From CALFMR01 sp035550595 (GTDB lineage Bacteria; Acidobacteriota; Vicinamibacteria; Vicinamibacterales; SCN-69-37): a stretch of 64,000 bases of DNA. The stretch lies in the NCBI GenBank assembly GCA_035550595.1, contig DASZOV010000074.1:1-64000 (forward strand), given 5' to 3'. Below the pieces are notes generated by a model. It had not been told where the DNA came from. It was given only the letters and a program-made list of their open reading frames with translations, and made no database searches. This document shows, piece after piece, positions 1 to 7,522 of this stretch (position 1 is the first letter of the stretch; the number at the start of each line of letters is the position of its first letter). A program made the translations under genes and the position numbers.

Positions 1-19
1 GTTCCACTGTGGCTGCCAT
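1..19 (-). CDS. 5' end of a gene leaving the window on the left
   Basis: Only the first six codons are inside the window (ATG at 19, reading MAATVE). The gene is inferred from its upstream signals: AAGGAG four bases before the ATG, and a near-consensus sigma70 promoter about 60 bases further up (separate entry). The product cannot be told. Confidence 0.45.
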
Positions 20-74
20 GGGGCTCCTTGGCGACGCGCCGGAGAAAGGGGCGACGCGCGCTGGACTCGTCGCG

Positions 75-103
75 ATCCTAGAAGCATGCCAGTCGACTGT
101 CAA
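75..103 (-). promoter_or_regulatory. Sigma70-type promoter
   Basis: Minus strand: TTGACA (98-103), exactly 17 bases, then TAGGAT (75-80). The predicted start of transcription near 68 leaves a leader of about 48 bases before the ATG at 19. This is the closest match to the consensus in the window. Confidence 0.6.
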
Positions 104-268
104 GCGAAAATCTGTCTTCATGTGCCTGTATCCTTAGACAGTTGAACGGCTTATCGAGACGTCAGACTTTCGCCTGCCGTCCGGAGGCTGGCAGTTTCTG
201 CCAACCTGCGCCACCGCCGATAGTGCGGATTCTGCCACGCCGCTGTGACAGGGAAGGACAATGAGGAA

Positions 269-736
269 ATGACCGAGATTCGCGTCGCCAGCGCCGGCGA
301 CGCCAACGCGCTGGCCAGGCTCGTCAACACCGCGTACGAAGTCGAGCAGTTCTTCGTCGATGGCGATCGGACGAACGCCGAAGACATTCGGGCCGAGATG
401 GCGCACGGCACGTTTCTCGTCGCCGCTTCACCTGACGGTCATCTCGACGGCTGCGTCTACGTCTCGGCACGAGACGCGACGGGATATTTCGGCATGCTGG
501 CCGTCGCGCCCGATGCGCAACGCCGCGGCCTCGGCCGCCGCCTCATCGCGGCCGCCGAGGATTGGCTACACGCCGCCAATCGCAACGTCGTCCACATCCT
601 CGTCGTCAACCTGCGTGAGGATCTGATTGCCTTCTACGAGCGGCTCGGGTACGCGCGCGTCGGCACCGAGCCGTACGTGCATCGCCCCGTGAAGCAACCG
701 TGCTGGTTCGTGCGGATGGAGAAGCGCCTCGCCTGA
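269..736 (+). CDS. GNAT family N-acetyltransferase
   Basis: A 155-residue single-domain GNAT protein, the usual length, expected to move an acetyl group from acetyl-CoA to an amine; the substrate cannot be told. The acetyl-CoA motif is seen near residues 78-95 (LAVAPDAQRRGLGRRLI), followed by the C-terminal YERLGY segment typical of motif B. I chose ATG 269 because AGGGAAGGA lies about 10 bases upstream; a GTG at 245 would add eight residues. The gene converges on the ThuA-like gene, with a repeat and a hairpin between them. Confidence 0.88.
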   Translation: MTEIRVASAGDANALARLVNTAYEVEQFFVDGDRTNAEDIRAEMAHGTFLVAASPDGHLDGCVYVSARDATGYFGMLAVAPDAQRRGLGRRLIAAAEDWLHAANRNVVHILVVNLREDLIAFYERLGYARVGTEPYVHRPVKQPCWFVRMEKRLA

Positions 737-773
737 ACTTCTGGCTTCTGGCTTCGAACTTCTGACTTCGAGA
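735..773. repeat. Intergenic CTTCTGGC/TTCGAA repeat element
   Basis: Short iterated words (GAACTTCTGGCTTCTGGC, then TTCGAACTTCTGACTTCGAG) begin at the stop codon of the acetyltransferase gene. The same vocabulary recurs at 31351-31462, 34492-34683, 37437-37468 and 38414-38445, always outside genes. It is followed by a tandem AGGAATCCGG. Confidence 0.55.
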
Positions 774-785
774 GGAATCCGGAGG

Positions 786-821
786 AATCCGGGGCGAGCC
801 GTCAGCGACCCGCCCCGGATT
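786..821. terminator. Hairpin between convergent genes
   Basis: AATCCGGGGCG (786-796) pairs perfectly over 11 bases with CGCCCCGGATT (811-821) across a 14-base loop. It sits between the convergent acetyltransferase and ThuA-like genes and could stop transcription from both sides. Neither strand has a T tract, so it is not a textbook intrinsic terminator. Confidence 0.5.
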
Positions 822-830
822 GAACGAACG

Positions 831-2030
831 TTACTTCTGGCTGGGGCTGTCGTCGGCCTTGAGATCGCCGAGGACGTACTGCATGCCGGCGAGCAGGTGC
901 TCGAGCATCGCCGGGTTGTTGTAGTAGATCGTCTCGCTGTGGCCGAGCGCCTCGTAGAAGACGCGGCCCTGACCGTCGCGGCGGATCCAGCTCAGACCGT
1001 AGTCGTGATCGGTCCGCGGATATTCCTCGAGGCCCTTCTGGCAGTCGGTCATCTGCGAGTAGTCGATGCTCGTCAACACGTGGACGTTCTTGCGCGACCA
1101 GGAATCCTGCGCGAAGGTGTAGACCTCGTCGATCGTGTCGAACGACTGGCCCTTGAACGGCGCGTTGATCGGGTTGGACGGGTCGTCGATCTTCACGGTG
1201 ATCGGCGACGGATACAGCCAGTGGAACTTGAAGTAGCCACCGATCATCTGATCCCACGCCGGCCAGAGCGCCTGACCGCCGCCGCCGGGACCGTCGTTGC
1301 GATGCGCGCACGGGGGCAGCGGCGTGAAGTTCGCCCGTCCGCCGCGTGCCGCGTTGCCACCCGCACGACCACCGGCTCGACCCGCACGGCCCGCTGCGCC
1401 AGCGCGTGCCGCGCCACCGCCGCCGCACGACGCGCCGTGGTACGAGTCGCCCGTTGCGTGGATGCCGGCGACGCCCTTGCCGTTGCGCACGAAGTCGAGC
1501 AGCGCCTGGCGCCGCGCGTCGGTCGTGGCCTGATCGTTCGGGTCGTCGAGGAAGCAGCCCGTCGTGCTCGACAGGAAGATGGCGTCGTACTGCTTCAAGT
1601 TGTCAGCGGTGAAGACGGCGGGATCCCACGCCGTGTCGGTCGTCCAGGCGCCCGTGTGCTTGCCGAGCTCGTCGATCGTGCGCATGGCGAGGGGAATCGA
1701 TGAGTGCTGGAAGCCGGCCGACGGAATGCGCGAGAACAGCAGCACCTTGCGCGGCTTCTCCGGCGTCGCGGGCGGCTTCGCCGGCAAGATGCCGACCGTG
1801 GCCTGCATCTTCGTCACGTCGCCCGGACAGGCTTCTTTCGGATTCTGACTACGGCCGCCGCAAGGCTCATTGAGCCCGCCGCCGCCTCCGCGTCCGCCCC
1901 GACCTTGCGCGGGCGCCGCCGGCTGCGCACCAGCCGCTGGTGTCTGTGCCTCCATGCCGACGCCGGCCGCCAGCAGAGCCGCCGTACAGACGGCCGCCAG
2001 CAGCGGCGCAGTTGAACCTTTCACTTTCAT
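831..2030 (-). CDS. Secreted ThuA-like domain protein
   Basis: A 399-residue protein with an N-terminal signal peptide (hydrophobic to about residue 27, then ...GMEAQTPA) and a Gly/Arg-rich linker. A ThuA-like domain (glutamine-amidotransferase-like fold) starts near residue 95 with KVLLFSRIPSAGFQHSSI. Domain landmarks include FLSSTTG, GKGVAGIHATGDSYHG and GGYFKFHW; the end is HSETIYYNNPAMLEHLLAGM. The enzymatic role of this family is unsettled; carbohydrate-related activity is often proposed. The start is fixed by AGGAGGCGTC directly before ATG 2030. Unusual: about 45 Gly/Ala/Arg-rich residues split the domain after SYHG. Confidence 0.85.
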   Translation of the reverse strand: MKVKGSTAPLLAAVCTAALLAAGVGMEAQTPAAGAQPAAPAQGRGGRGGGGGLNEPCGGRSQNPKEACPGDVTKMQATVGILPAKPPATPEKPRKVLLFSRIPSAGFQHSSIPLAMRTIDELGKHTGAWTTDTAWDPAVFTADNLKQYDAIFLSSTTGCFLDDPNDQATTDARRQALLDFVRNGKGVAGIHATGDSYHGASCGGGGAARAGAAGRAGRAGGRAGGNAARGGRANFTPLPPCAHRNDGPGGGGQALWPAWDQMIGGYFKFHWLYPSPITVKIDDPSNPINAPFKGQSFDTIDEVYTFAQDSWSRKNVHVLTSIDYSQMTDCQKGLEEYPRTDHDYGLSWIRRDGQGRVFYEALGHSETIYYNNPAMLEHLLAGMQYVLGDLKADDSPSQK

Positions 2031-2224
2031 GACGCCTCCTCTGCGGCATCCTCCGACGCCGCACGTGTCCCCGAACCTGCCGGCGCACCGAGCCCGACCG
2101 TCTCTTGGACCGACACACCATATCACCGCTCCCGCACCCCCGGAGACGCGCGTGCGAGGCCTGCGCAGGCCGAGTCTCCACGTGCGCAGACATCGCTCGA
2201 CGCGGCGCCGCGGACGTCGCGCGA

Positions 2225-2230
2225 TAGGAT
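2225..2230 (+). promoter_or_regulatory. -10 box close to the start codon of the HAD gene
   Basis: TAGGAT lies eight bases before GTG 2239 and there is no Shine-Dalgarno sequence, so the transcript probably begins at or within a few bases of the start codon. No clear -35 box. Confidence 0.4.
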
Positions 2231-2238
2231 GATCGGTC

Positions 2239-2937
2239 GTGAGCCCTTTCGCCGATTTCCGTCCGCGCGCCGTCATCTTCGACCTCGACGGCACGCTCGC
2301 CGACAACATGGCCTGGCACGCGCGCGCCTTCGAGGCGTTCGCCGCGCGTCACGGTCTACCGCCCGTGACGATGGAGCTGCGCCGGCAGATCGACGGCAAG
2401 CGCAACTCCGAGATCTTTCCCGTGCTCTTCGGCCACGCCATCTCGAAAGAAGACGCCCGGCGTTTCGAGGATGAAAAGGAACGCACCTACCGCGAGCTGT
2501 CGAAGGGCGGCATCCGGCCGACGGCCGGCGCCGTGCGTTTGCTCGACTGTCTGGCGGCGCGTGGCATCCCGGTCGCCGTTGCCACGTCCGCGCCTGAGCA
2601 GAACGTCGGCCACACGATCGCCGAAATCGGGCTCGCCGATCGCTTCGTCGTCATCGCCCGAAGCGATCAGGTCGCGCACGGCAAGCCGGCGCCCGATGTG
2701 TTCCTGCACGCCGCGGCCCGACTCGACGTCGATCCTGCCGCGTGTCTGGCGTTCGAGGACGCGCCGATCGGCGTCGCGGCCGCGCGCGCCGCGGGCATGC
2801 GCACGGTCGCGCTGACGTCGACCTTCACGGCCGATGCCTTCGTGAGCGCCGCTCAGCCGCCCGATGCGGAATACGCGGACTTCGACGCATTCCTCGCCGG
2901 CGACGGCGCGTGGCTGCTCGATCCGGTCGAAGTCTGA
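2239..2937 (+). CDS. HAD-superfamily hydrolase, beta-phosphoglucomutase-like
   Basis: A 232-residue phosphatase/phosphomutase. Motif I is VIFDLDGTLADN (Asp nucleophile and acid/base Asp), a helical cap follows, motif II is VATSAP, the Lys is in HGKPAPDVF and motif III is FEDAPIGVAAARAAGM. The substrate is probably a small sugar phosphate. The GTG start has no Shine-Dalgarno but has a -10 box eight bases upstream. It is divergent from the ThuA-like gene and convergent with DUF4126, stopping three bases before that gene's stop codon. Confidence 0.9.
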   Translation: MSPFADFRPRAVIFDLDGTLADNMAWHARAFEAFAARHGLPPVTMELRRQIDGKRNSEIFPVLFGHAISKEDARRFEDEKERTYRELSKGGIRPTAGAVRLLDCLAARGIPVAVATSAPEQNVGHTIAEIGLADRFVVIARSDQVAHGKPAPDVFLHAAARLDVDPAACLAFEDAPIGVAAARAAGMRTVALTSTFTADAFVSAAQPPDAEYADFDAFLAGDGAWLLDPVEV

Positions 2938-2940
2938 TCG

Positions 2941-3570
2941 TCAGCCGGTCGCGTCCGGCGTGCCGGCGATTGGCCGCGATCCGCCGAAGAGCGATCGCAG
3001 GGCGCGCACGATCCAGCGAAACAGCACGACGGCTATGGCCAGGCAGCCGAGAACGAAGGCCGCGGCGACGAACGGATGCTGCGTCGCGACCCACGTCACG
3101 GCGACAGCCAACACGTCTTCAGCGGAACTCAGCGCGAAATTGGAGAACGGTTCGGGCGAGAGCGACACGGCCGCGCGGGTCGCGGTCTTGCCGCCGTGCG
3201 CGATGAGCGCGATGAGGCCGCCGCCGATCGTCGCGGCGACCTGCGCGCCGGGTGACAGGTGCGTGGTCGCCGCAAAGGCGAGGAGCGCGCCGGCGGGGAC
3301 GCGAACGAACGTCTGGAGCGCATTCCAGATGAGATCGAAGACAGGAATCTTGTCGGCGACCAGTTCGACGACGAAGAGCGCCGTGCTCGCGGCGATGACC
3401 CACCAGTCGGCGAGCGGACCGAGCGACGCGGGCAAAACGAGCAGGCCCGCGCGCGACAGCAGGCCGAGCGTGGCCACCGTCGCGTAGACGTTCAGTCCCG
3501 CGGCGAAGCTGATGGCGATGGTCATCGCCACCAGCTCGTCCGGGGAAAACGTGGGGAAGCGGATCGGCAC
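2941..3570 (-). CDS. DUF4126 family membrane protein
   Basis: A 209-residue integral membrane protein with about five hydrophobic segments (for example AMTIAISFAAGLNVYATV near residue 15 and VAATIGGGLIALIAHG near 125). The opening and the ADKIPVFDLIWNALQTFVRVPAGA region match my memory of DUF4126. Function unknown. It heads towards the HAD gene and lies downstream of two other small minus-strand genes of the membrane/stress type. Confidence 0.75.
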   Translation of the reverse strand: MPIRFPTFSPDELVAMTIAISFAAGLNVYATVATLGLLSRAGLLVLPASLGPLADWWVIAASTALFVVELVADKIPVFDLIWNALQTFVRVPAGALLAFAATTHLSPGAQVAATIGGGLIALIAHGGKTATRAAVSLSPEPFSNFALSSAEDVLAVAVTWVATQHPFVAAAFVLGCLAIAVVLFRWIVRALRSLFGGSRPIAGTPDATG

Positions 3571-3585
3571 GGGCGCCGGCCGGAC

Positions 3586-3828
3586 TCAGGCGAGCGCGCG
3601 ATAGATGAGGAGCAGCACGATCGTCCCGACGACCGACATGATGAATCCCGCCGGATGGCCCTTCTTGTAGAGGCCGACCAGTTGTCCGATGAAGCCGCCC
3701 AGCCAGCCGCCAACGACGCCGAGGATGGCCGTGACGATGATGCCGCCTGGATCGATGCCCGGGACCAGCAGCTTGGCGACGACTCCGACGATCAACCCCA
3801 GAATGGCGTGCCCAATCATGTGCAGCAT
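3586..3828 (-). CDS. GlsB/YeaQ/YmgE family small membrane protein
   Basis: An 80-residue protein with three hydrophobic helices (LGLIVGVVAKLLVPG, the Gly-rich ILGVVGGWLGGFIG, and MSVVGTIVLLLIYRAL). The Gly-rich pattern and length are those of the transglycosylase-associated family, often induced by stress. GGAGCATCC precedes the ATG. It lies 15 bases upstream of the DUF4126 gene on the same strand, so the two may be co-transcribed. Confidence 0.85.
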   Translation of the reverse strand: MLHMIGHAILGLIVGVVAKLLVPGIDPGGIIVTAILGVVGGWLGGFIGQLVGLYKKGHPAGFIMSVVGTIVLLLIYRALA

Positions 3829-3903
3829 CGGATGCTCCTTCTCGAGGACGACGATCGACGTGCGAACGGTTCTTCTGGCGAACGATGCGGCGGAGAGCCG
3901 CGA

Positions 3904-4518
3904 CTAGCCGCCGAAGATCTTGCCCAGCATGCCGGCCAATCCGCCGCCGGCCGCGCCGCTCGCGTCGGCCGGGCTCTGATTCAGCGTGGCGCCGAGCATG
4001 CCCATCAGGCTCGGTCCGATCGCCGAGGCGAGCGAGCCGCCGAGTGATCCGCCCAGCGCGTTGCCGAGCGCGCTGCCGGAAACGCCCGCGTTGGTCGCGG
4101 CCGTCGTGGCGTGATTCGCGAGCGCGCCCATCACGAGCGCGGCGGCCATGGGCAGCATCTTCTTGAGCACATCCGATCCGATGCCGGTTGCCGATGACGC
4201 CTGCGCCGCGACCTGCCGGCTGACGTCTTTGCTGCCGAACACGTGTCCCAGGATCGCGTTGCCATCGTCGACCGTCGACGGGTTGGCGAGCGTCGACGGA
4301 TTGTCGACGTACTGCTGGTGCGATCCGTTCGTGAGCGCCGAGACGAGCGACGACAGGCCGCCTTCGCTCTGTGCGTTCTGCTGGATGCCGGCCGCGAGCG
4401 CCGGGACGAGGGCGGAAAGCGCCGACGTCGTTTCGTTCTGTCCCAGCCCGAACTGGGCGCCCAACTGCTGGACGGCGGCGCCACCCTGGGCACCGAGAAT
4501 GGAATCGAGCAAGCTCAT
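3904..4518 (-). CDS. DUF937 family protein
   Basis: A 204-residue Ala/Gly-rich protein. The opening (MSLLDSILGAQ...QQLGAQFGL), the ALVPALAAGIQ segment and ILGHVFGSKDVSRQVA are DUF937 hallmarks; the end is low in complexity (Gly/Ser/Ala). Role unknown; homologues include YidB. AGGAGGCCTC lies directly before the ATG, so the start is secure. With the two genes downstream it makes a run of small, possibly stress-related genes. Confidence 0.8.
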   Translation of the reverse strand: MSLLDSILGAQGGAAVQQLGAQFGLGQNETTSALSALVPALAAGIQQNAQSEGGLSSLVSALTNGSHQQYVDNPSTLANPSTVDDGNAILGHVFGSKDVSRQVAAQASSATGIGSDVLKKMLPMAAALVMGALANHATTAATNAGVSGSALGNALGGSLGGSLASAIGPSLMGMLGATLNQSPADASGAAGGGLAGMLGKIFGG

Positions 4519-4876
4519 GAGGCCTCCTGAACGCTGAATGGCGAACGCTTGACTATGTCACGGGCTCACGACGTCGGCGTCACGATGGAACGGCGAGCCG
4601 GTCGGGCCCCTCGATCCAGGGCACGAGCGCGTGTGCACGGGAACGAGCCGTGGCAGCGAGCGCCACGGCGGCGGGCTTCGTCACGACCAACGACATGCGC
4701 TCCTCCAAGATGACGACGCCGGTGCATCCGGGCACCGGCGGGACACGCACGGAACGAAACAGGGGCATTGTCGTCCTGCGTCTCGACGAGCGCAAGCCGT
4801 TTCTTGGATCGCCGGCGCGGCCGCGCCGAGACGGCTCCAGGCCGTGGGACGCCGCTTGATAGAATCGAATACGCCG
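4519..4876. other. Intergenic region between the DUF937 gene and surE
   Basis: This 358-base stretch lies between divergent genes. The DUF937 Shine-Dalgarno is at its left edge and a -10 box for surE (4860-4865) near its right edge. Short frames exist on both strands, but none has a ribosome binding site or familiar protein features, so I annotate no gene. Confidence 0.5.
4860..4865 (+). promoter_or_regulatory. -10 box of surE
   Basis: TAGAAT lies 11 bases before ATG 4877. The predicted transcript would have a leader of about five bases, and there is no Shine-Dalgarno. No clear -35 box. Confidence 0.4.
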
Positions 4877-5635
4877 ATGACACGCATCCTGGTGACGAAT
4901 GACGATGGCTATTTCTCGCCGGGAATTCACGCGCTCGCCGATGCGCTCGCGCCGCTCGGTGAGGTCGTCATCGTCGCGCCGGGGACCGAGGCGAGCGCCG
5001 TCGGTCACGCGCTGACGCTGCGTCGGCCGCTCAGACTCGAGCGCGTGCGCGAGCGCGTCTACGCCGTCGACGGGACGCCGACCGACTGCGTCAACATCGC
5101 GCTCGCCGAAGTGCTCGACGCGCCGCCGGCGCTCGTCGTCTCGGGCATCAACAAGGGGCTCAACATCGGCGACGACGTGACGTACTCGGGGACGGTGGCC
5201 GGCGCGCTCGAAGGCGCGCTGCTCGGCTACCCGGCGATCGCGGTATCGCTCGAGTACGCGACGGGGGAGTGGAACTTCGGCCCGGCCGCGTCGCTGGCGG
5301 CTGCGCTCGCCGCGTCGCTTCTTGCCTCGCCGCTGCCGTCTCGAACGTTCCTCAACGTGAACGTCCCGCAGGGTGTGATTCGTGGGGTTCGCACGACCGT
5401 GCAGGCCCGGCGCAATCACATCACGAAGGTGGATCGACGCCTGGATCCGCGCCAGCAGCCGTACTTCTGGATCGAGGAGGCCGAGGATGACTGGCTGCCG
5501 CACGATCGCTCGGATTACCAGGCGATTCGCGACGGCTACGCGTCGGTGACGCCGCTCCAGCCCGACCTCACCGACCACGCGGCACTGGACCGTGTCGAAA
5601 CGCTCACGGAGAATCTCGGCTCTGGGGTAAGATAG
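4877..5635 (+). CDS. surE: 5'/3'-nucleotidase SurE
   Basis: A 252-residue metal-dependent nucleotidase (SurE) that removes phosphate from nucleoside monophosphates. Metal-site motifs: TNDDGYFSPG (Asp-Asp, residues 7-16), the Ser in EASAVGHALTL, and the Asn in VVSGINKGLNIGDDVTYSG. YDAxxDGYxSVTPL-type residues occur near the end (DYQAIRDGYASVTPL). Length matches the family. I chose ATG 4877 because the conserved fold starts there (MTRILVTNDDG) and a -10 box lies just upstream. tRNA-Pro follows ten bases after the stop codon. Confidence 0.95.
   Translation: MTRILVTNDDGYFSPGIHALADALAPLGEVVIVAPGTEASAVGHALTLRRPLRLERVRERVYAVDGTPTDCVNIALAEVLDAPPALVVSGINKGLNIGDDVTYSGTVAGALEGALLGYPAIAVSLEYATGEWNFGPAASLAAALAASLLASPLPSRTFLNVNVPQGVIRGVRTTVQARRNHITKVDRRLDPRQQPYFWIEEAEDDWLPHDRSDYQAIRDGYASVTPLQPDLTDHAALDRVETLTENLGSGVR
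5628..5633 (+). promoter_or_regulatory. Possible -10 box of tRNA-Pro
   Basis: TAAGAT sits inside the end of surE, 11 bases before the first base of the tRNA. There is no good -35 box, so read-through from surE is an alternative. Confidence 0.3.
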
Positions 5636-5644
5636 TCCGGTTGT

Positions 5645-5721
5645 CGGGGCGTGGCTCAGCCTGGTAGAGCACTCGGTTCGGGACCGAGGGGTCGGTGGTT
5701 CGAATCCACTCGCCCCGACCA
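5645..5721 (+). tRNA. tRNA-Pro (anticodon CGG)
   Basis: A 77-base cloverleaf. The acceptor CGGGGCG (5645-5651) pairs with CGCCCCG (5711-5717), the D arm has GGCTCAGCCTGGTAGAGC, the anticodon stem is CTCGG/CCGAG around the loop TTCGGGA, and the T loop contains GGTTCGAATCC. The CCA end is encoded (5719-5721). The anticodon CGG decodes CCG, a codon expected to be common at this GC content. Confidence 0.97.
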
Positions 5722-5851
5722 ACACATCCACTTGGCCGCATTTCTCACAGGATTTGCGGCCTTTCGTGTTTCAGGGCCCTTGCGAGATGCGGGCGAAGAC
5801 CTTTCGTCAATCCGATGAACGCCTGGTTCGCTGGCCTGGCGAGCCCGCCCA

Positions 5852-5942
5852 TCAGAGTTGAAGGAGAGCCAGCCCGGGTATGCGTTCGAAATGGCGCAGA
5901 TTCGTCCGCAATGGCGACGCTCGAATCGAGAATCAGTCCCAC
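5852..5942 (-). pseudogene. Internally deleted vapC (PIN toxin) relic
   Basis: The minus-strand frame from ATG 5942 begins like a VapC toxin (MGLILDSSVAIAD, with the first catalytic Asp). It then jumps, in another frame, into a typical VapC C-terminus (NLRHFERIPGLALLQL, stop at 5852-5854). The middle of the protein, expected to be roughly 100 residues with the other acidic residues, is missing. Only 91 bases remain, not a multiple of three, so the join is also out of frame. The ATG lies just inside the 3' end of the antitoxin gene, as in an intact vapBC operon. The toxin cannot be active. Confidence 0.8.
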
Positions 5943-6214
5943 GCGGGCGAGGTGAGTGGTTCGCGGTGGCTGCCGAACACCGCTTCGAGGTCCCGGCCGA
6001 ATTCGCCGTCGAGTGTCACACTCGATCCGCGCTCCTTGGCGAGACGAAGGGACTCCGACAGCAGACGAGCATGGGGCACGATCGGGCGCATGACCGCCAC
6101 AGCCTCGGCATTCCGTTCGATCACGACTTCGGCTCCGGCGCGTACGCGTGCCAGGAGCGACAGAAAGTCGTTCGCCGCTTCGGCCTCAGACACGTGAATC
6201 GCCTCCTTGCCCAT
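5933..6214 (-). CDS. Phd/YefM-type antitoxin (orphaned)
   Basis: A protein of up to 93 residues. The N-terminal segment HVSEAEAANDFLSLLARVRAGAEVVIERN is the DNA-binding Phd/VapB fold, and the second half (LLSESLRLAKERG...DGEFGRDLEAV) is the toxin-binding tail. The start is ambiguous: ATG 6214 has no ribosome binding site, but GTG 6193 (seven codons on) has a perfect AAGGAGG eight bases upstream. A -10 box at 6222-6227 could give a leaderless message from the ATG. Its toxin partner is only a relic, so the antitoxin may survive as a regulator or be decaying. Confidence 0.85.
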   Translation of the reverse strand: MGKEAIHVSEAEAANDFLSLLARVRAGAEVVIERNAEAVAVMRPIVPHARLLSESLRLAKERGSSVTLDGEFGRDLEAVFGSHREPLTSPAWD

Positions 6215-6220
6215 CGAGCC

Positions 6221-6227
6221 TATTGTA
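6221..6227. promoter_or_regulatory. Mirror-image -10 boxes of the antitoxin and the LLM gene
   Basis: On the minus strand TACAAT (6222-6227) lies seven bases before ATG 6214. On the plus strand the overlapping TATTGT (6221-6226) could serve the LLM monooxygenase gene about 100 bases downstream. No good -35 box is visible on either side. Confidence 0.35.
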
Positions 6228-6329
6228 GCCCTCTACTGGCGTTACTCGATGCCAAAGGACGGTTGACGAGGAGATTCCGATAAACTTGGTCTGCAATCGA
6301 CGCGTGGTCGGTTGAGGGCCTTTCCATTC

Positions 6330-7352
6330 GTGAAGAAGATCGGCTTCCTCTCATTCGGACACTGGGCGCCGTCGCCGCAATCCGCGACGCGGTCGGCGGC
6401 CGATGCGCTCCTGCAGTCGATCGACCTCGCGGTCGCGGCCGAGGAGCTGGGCGCCGACGGCGCGTACTTCCGCGTCCACCACTTCGCCCGTCAACTCTCC
6501 TCGCCGTTTCCGTTGCTCGCGGCGATCGGCGCGCGGACGCGTCGCATCGAGATCGGGACCGCGGTCATCGACATGCGGTACGAGAATCCGTTCTACATGG
6601 TCGAAGACGCGGGCGGGGCGGATCTCATCGCGGGCGGACGCCTGCAACTCGGCATCAGCCGCGGATCTCCCGAACAGGTCATCGACGGCTGGCGCTACTT
6701 CGGCAACGAGCCGGCGGCGGGGCAGACCGACGCGGACATGGCGCGCGGTCGTGCCGAGCAGTTCCTGGATCTCCTGCGCGGCGAAGGCTTCGCGAAGCCG
6801 AATCCGCATCCGATGTTCTCCAATCCTCCGGGACTGCTGCGAATCGAGCCGCACGCCGAGGGATTGCGTGATCGCATCTGGTGGGGCGCGAGCTCGAACG
6901 CGACAGCCGAATGGGCCGCGACGCTCGGCATGAACCTGCAAAGCTCGACGCTCAAGGACGATGAGGACGGCCAGCCGTTCCACGTGCAGCAGGCGAAGCA
7001 GATTCGCGCGTACCGCAAGATCTGGGAGGCCGCGGGCCACGCACGCACGCCGCGCGTCTCGGTGAGCCGCAGCATTTTCGCGCTCGTCGACGATCGCGAC
7101 CGCGCCTACTTCGGTCACGACAAGCGCAGCGAGGACTCGGTCGGCTGGATCGACGCGAAGACGCGCGCGATCTTCGGCCGCACGTACGCCGCCGAGCCGC
7201 CCGCGCTCATCGAGCAGCTCGCCACGGACGAAGCGATCGCCGAAGCGGACACGCTGCTCCTCACCGTGCCCAACCAGCTCGGCGTCGAGTACAACGCACA
7301 CGTCATCGAGTCCATCCTGCGATACGTCGCGCCGGCGCTCGGTTGGCGCTGA
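6330..7352 (+). CDS. LLM class flavin-dependent oxidoreductase
   Basis: A 340-residue protein of the bacterial luciferase-like family (TIM barrel using FMN or F420). Landmarks: IGFLSFGHWAP at the start, AEELGADGAYFRVHHFARQ (strand-helix with His-His), IEIGTAVIDMRYENP, and GRLQLGISRGSPEQ for the cofactor phosphate region. The substrate is unknown. GTG 6330 (MKKIGFLSF) follows GAGGG with suitable spacing; TTG 6312 would add six residues. The next gene on the strand is an F420-type reductase, which hints that the cofactor may be F420. Confidence 0.88.
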   Translation: MKKIGFLSFGHWAPSPQSATRSAADALLQSIDLAVAAEELGADGAYFRVHHFARQLSSPFPLLAAIGARTRRIEIGTAVIDMRYENPFYMVEDAGGADLIAGGRLQLGISRGSPEQVIDGWRYFGNEPAAGQTDADMARGRAEQFLDLLRGEGFAKPNPHPMFSNPPGLLRIEPHAEGLRDRIWWGASSNATAEWAATLGMNLQSSTLKDDEDGQPFHVQQAKQIRAYRKIWEAAGHARTPRVSVSRSIFALVDDRDRAYFGHDKRSEDSVGWIDAKTRAIFGRTYAAEPPALIEQLATDEAIAEADTLLLTVPNQLGVEYNAHVIESILRYVAPALGWR

Positions 7353-7422
7353 AAAAGATCCGCTCGTCCAATCTTCAGGGCTTTTTGCGGGACTTCTTCG
7401 ATCGGCTTCAGGCCGCGCTCTC

Positions 7423-7428
7423 TATACT
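7423..7428 (+). promoter_or_regulatory. -10 box upstream of the F420-type reductase
   Basis: TATACT with a predicted start of transcription near 7435. That base is also the A of an ATG opening a 54-codon frame (7435-7599) that overlaps the start of the reductase gene. A leader of about 88 bases would precede the reductase ATG. Confidence 0.4.
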
Positions 7429-7522
7429 CTGCGCATGGAGAGACACGTGGCACCACACTCGATGAGGAGATCGCGGCTTCAAGCTCGCCACGGGCGTAGC
7501 ATGATCGTGGAGGGAGACCACC

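Noticed and set aside
4580..5731. A 383-codon minus-strand open frame across surE and tRNA-Pro
   Set aside because: It runs antisense through a certain tRNA and surE. Its 62-codon end outside surE has no ribosome binding site or familiar features.
5722..5851. tRNA-Pro as an integration site
   Set aside because: A toxin-antitoxin relic next to a tRNA suggested an island, but I found no integrase and no duplicated tRNA end downstream.
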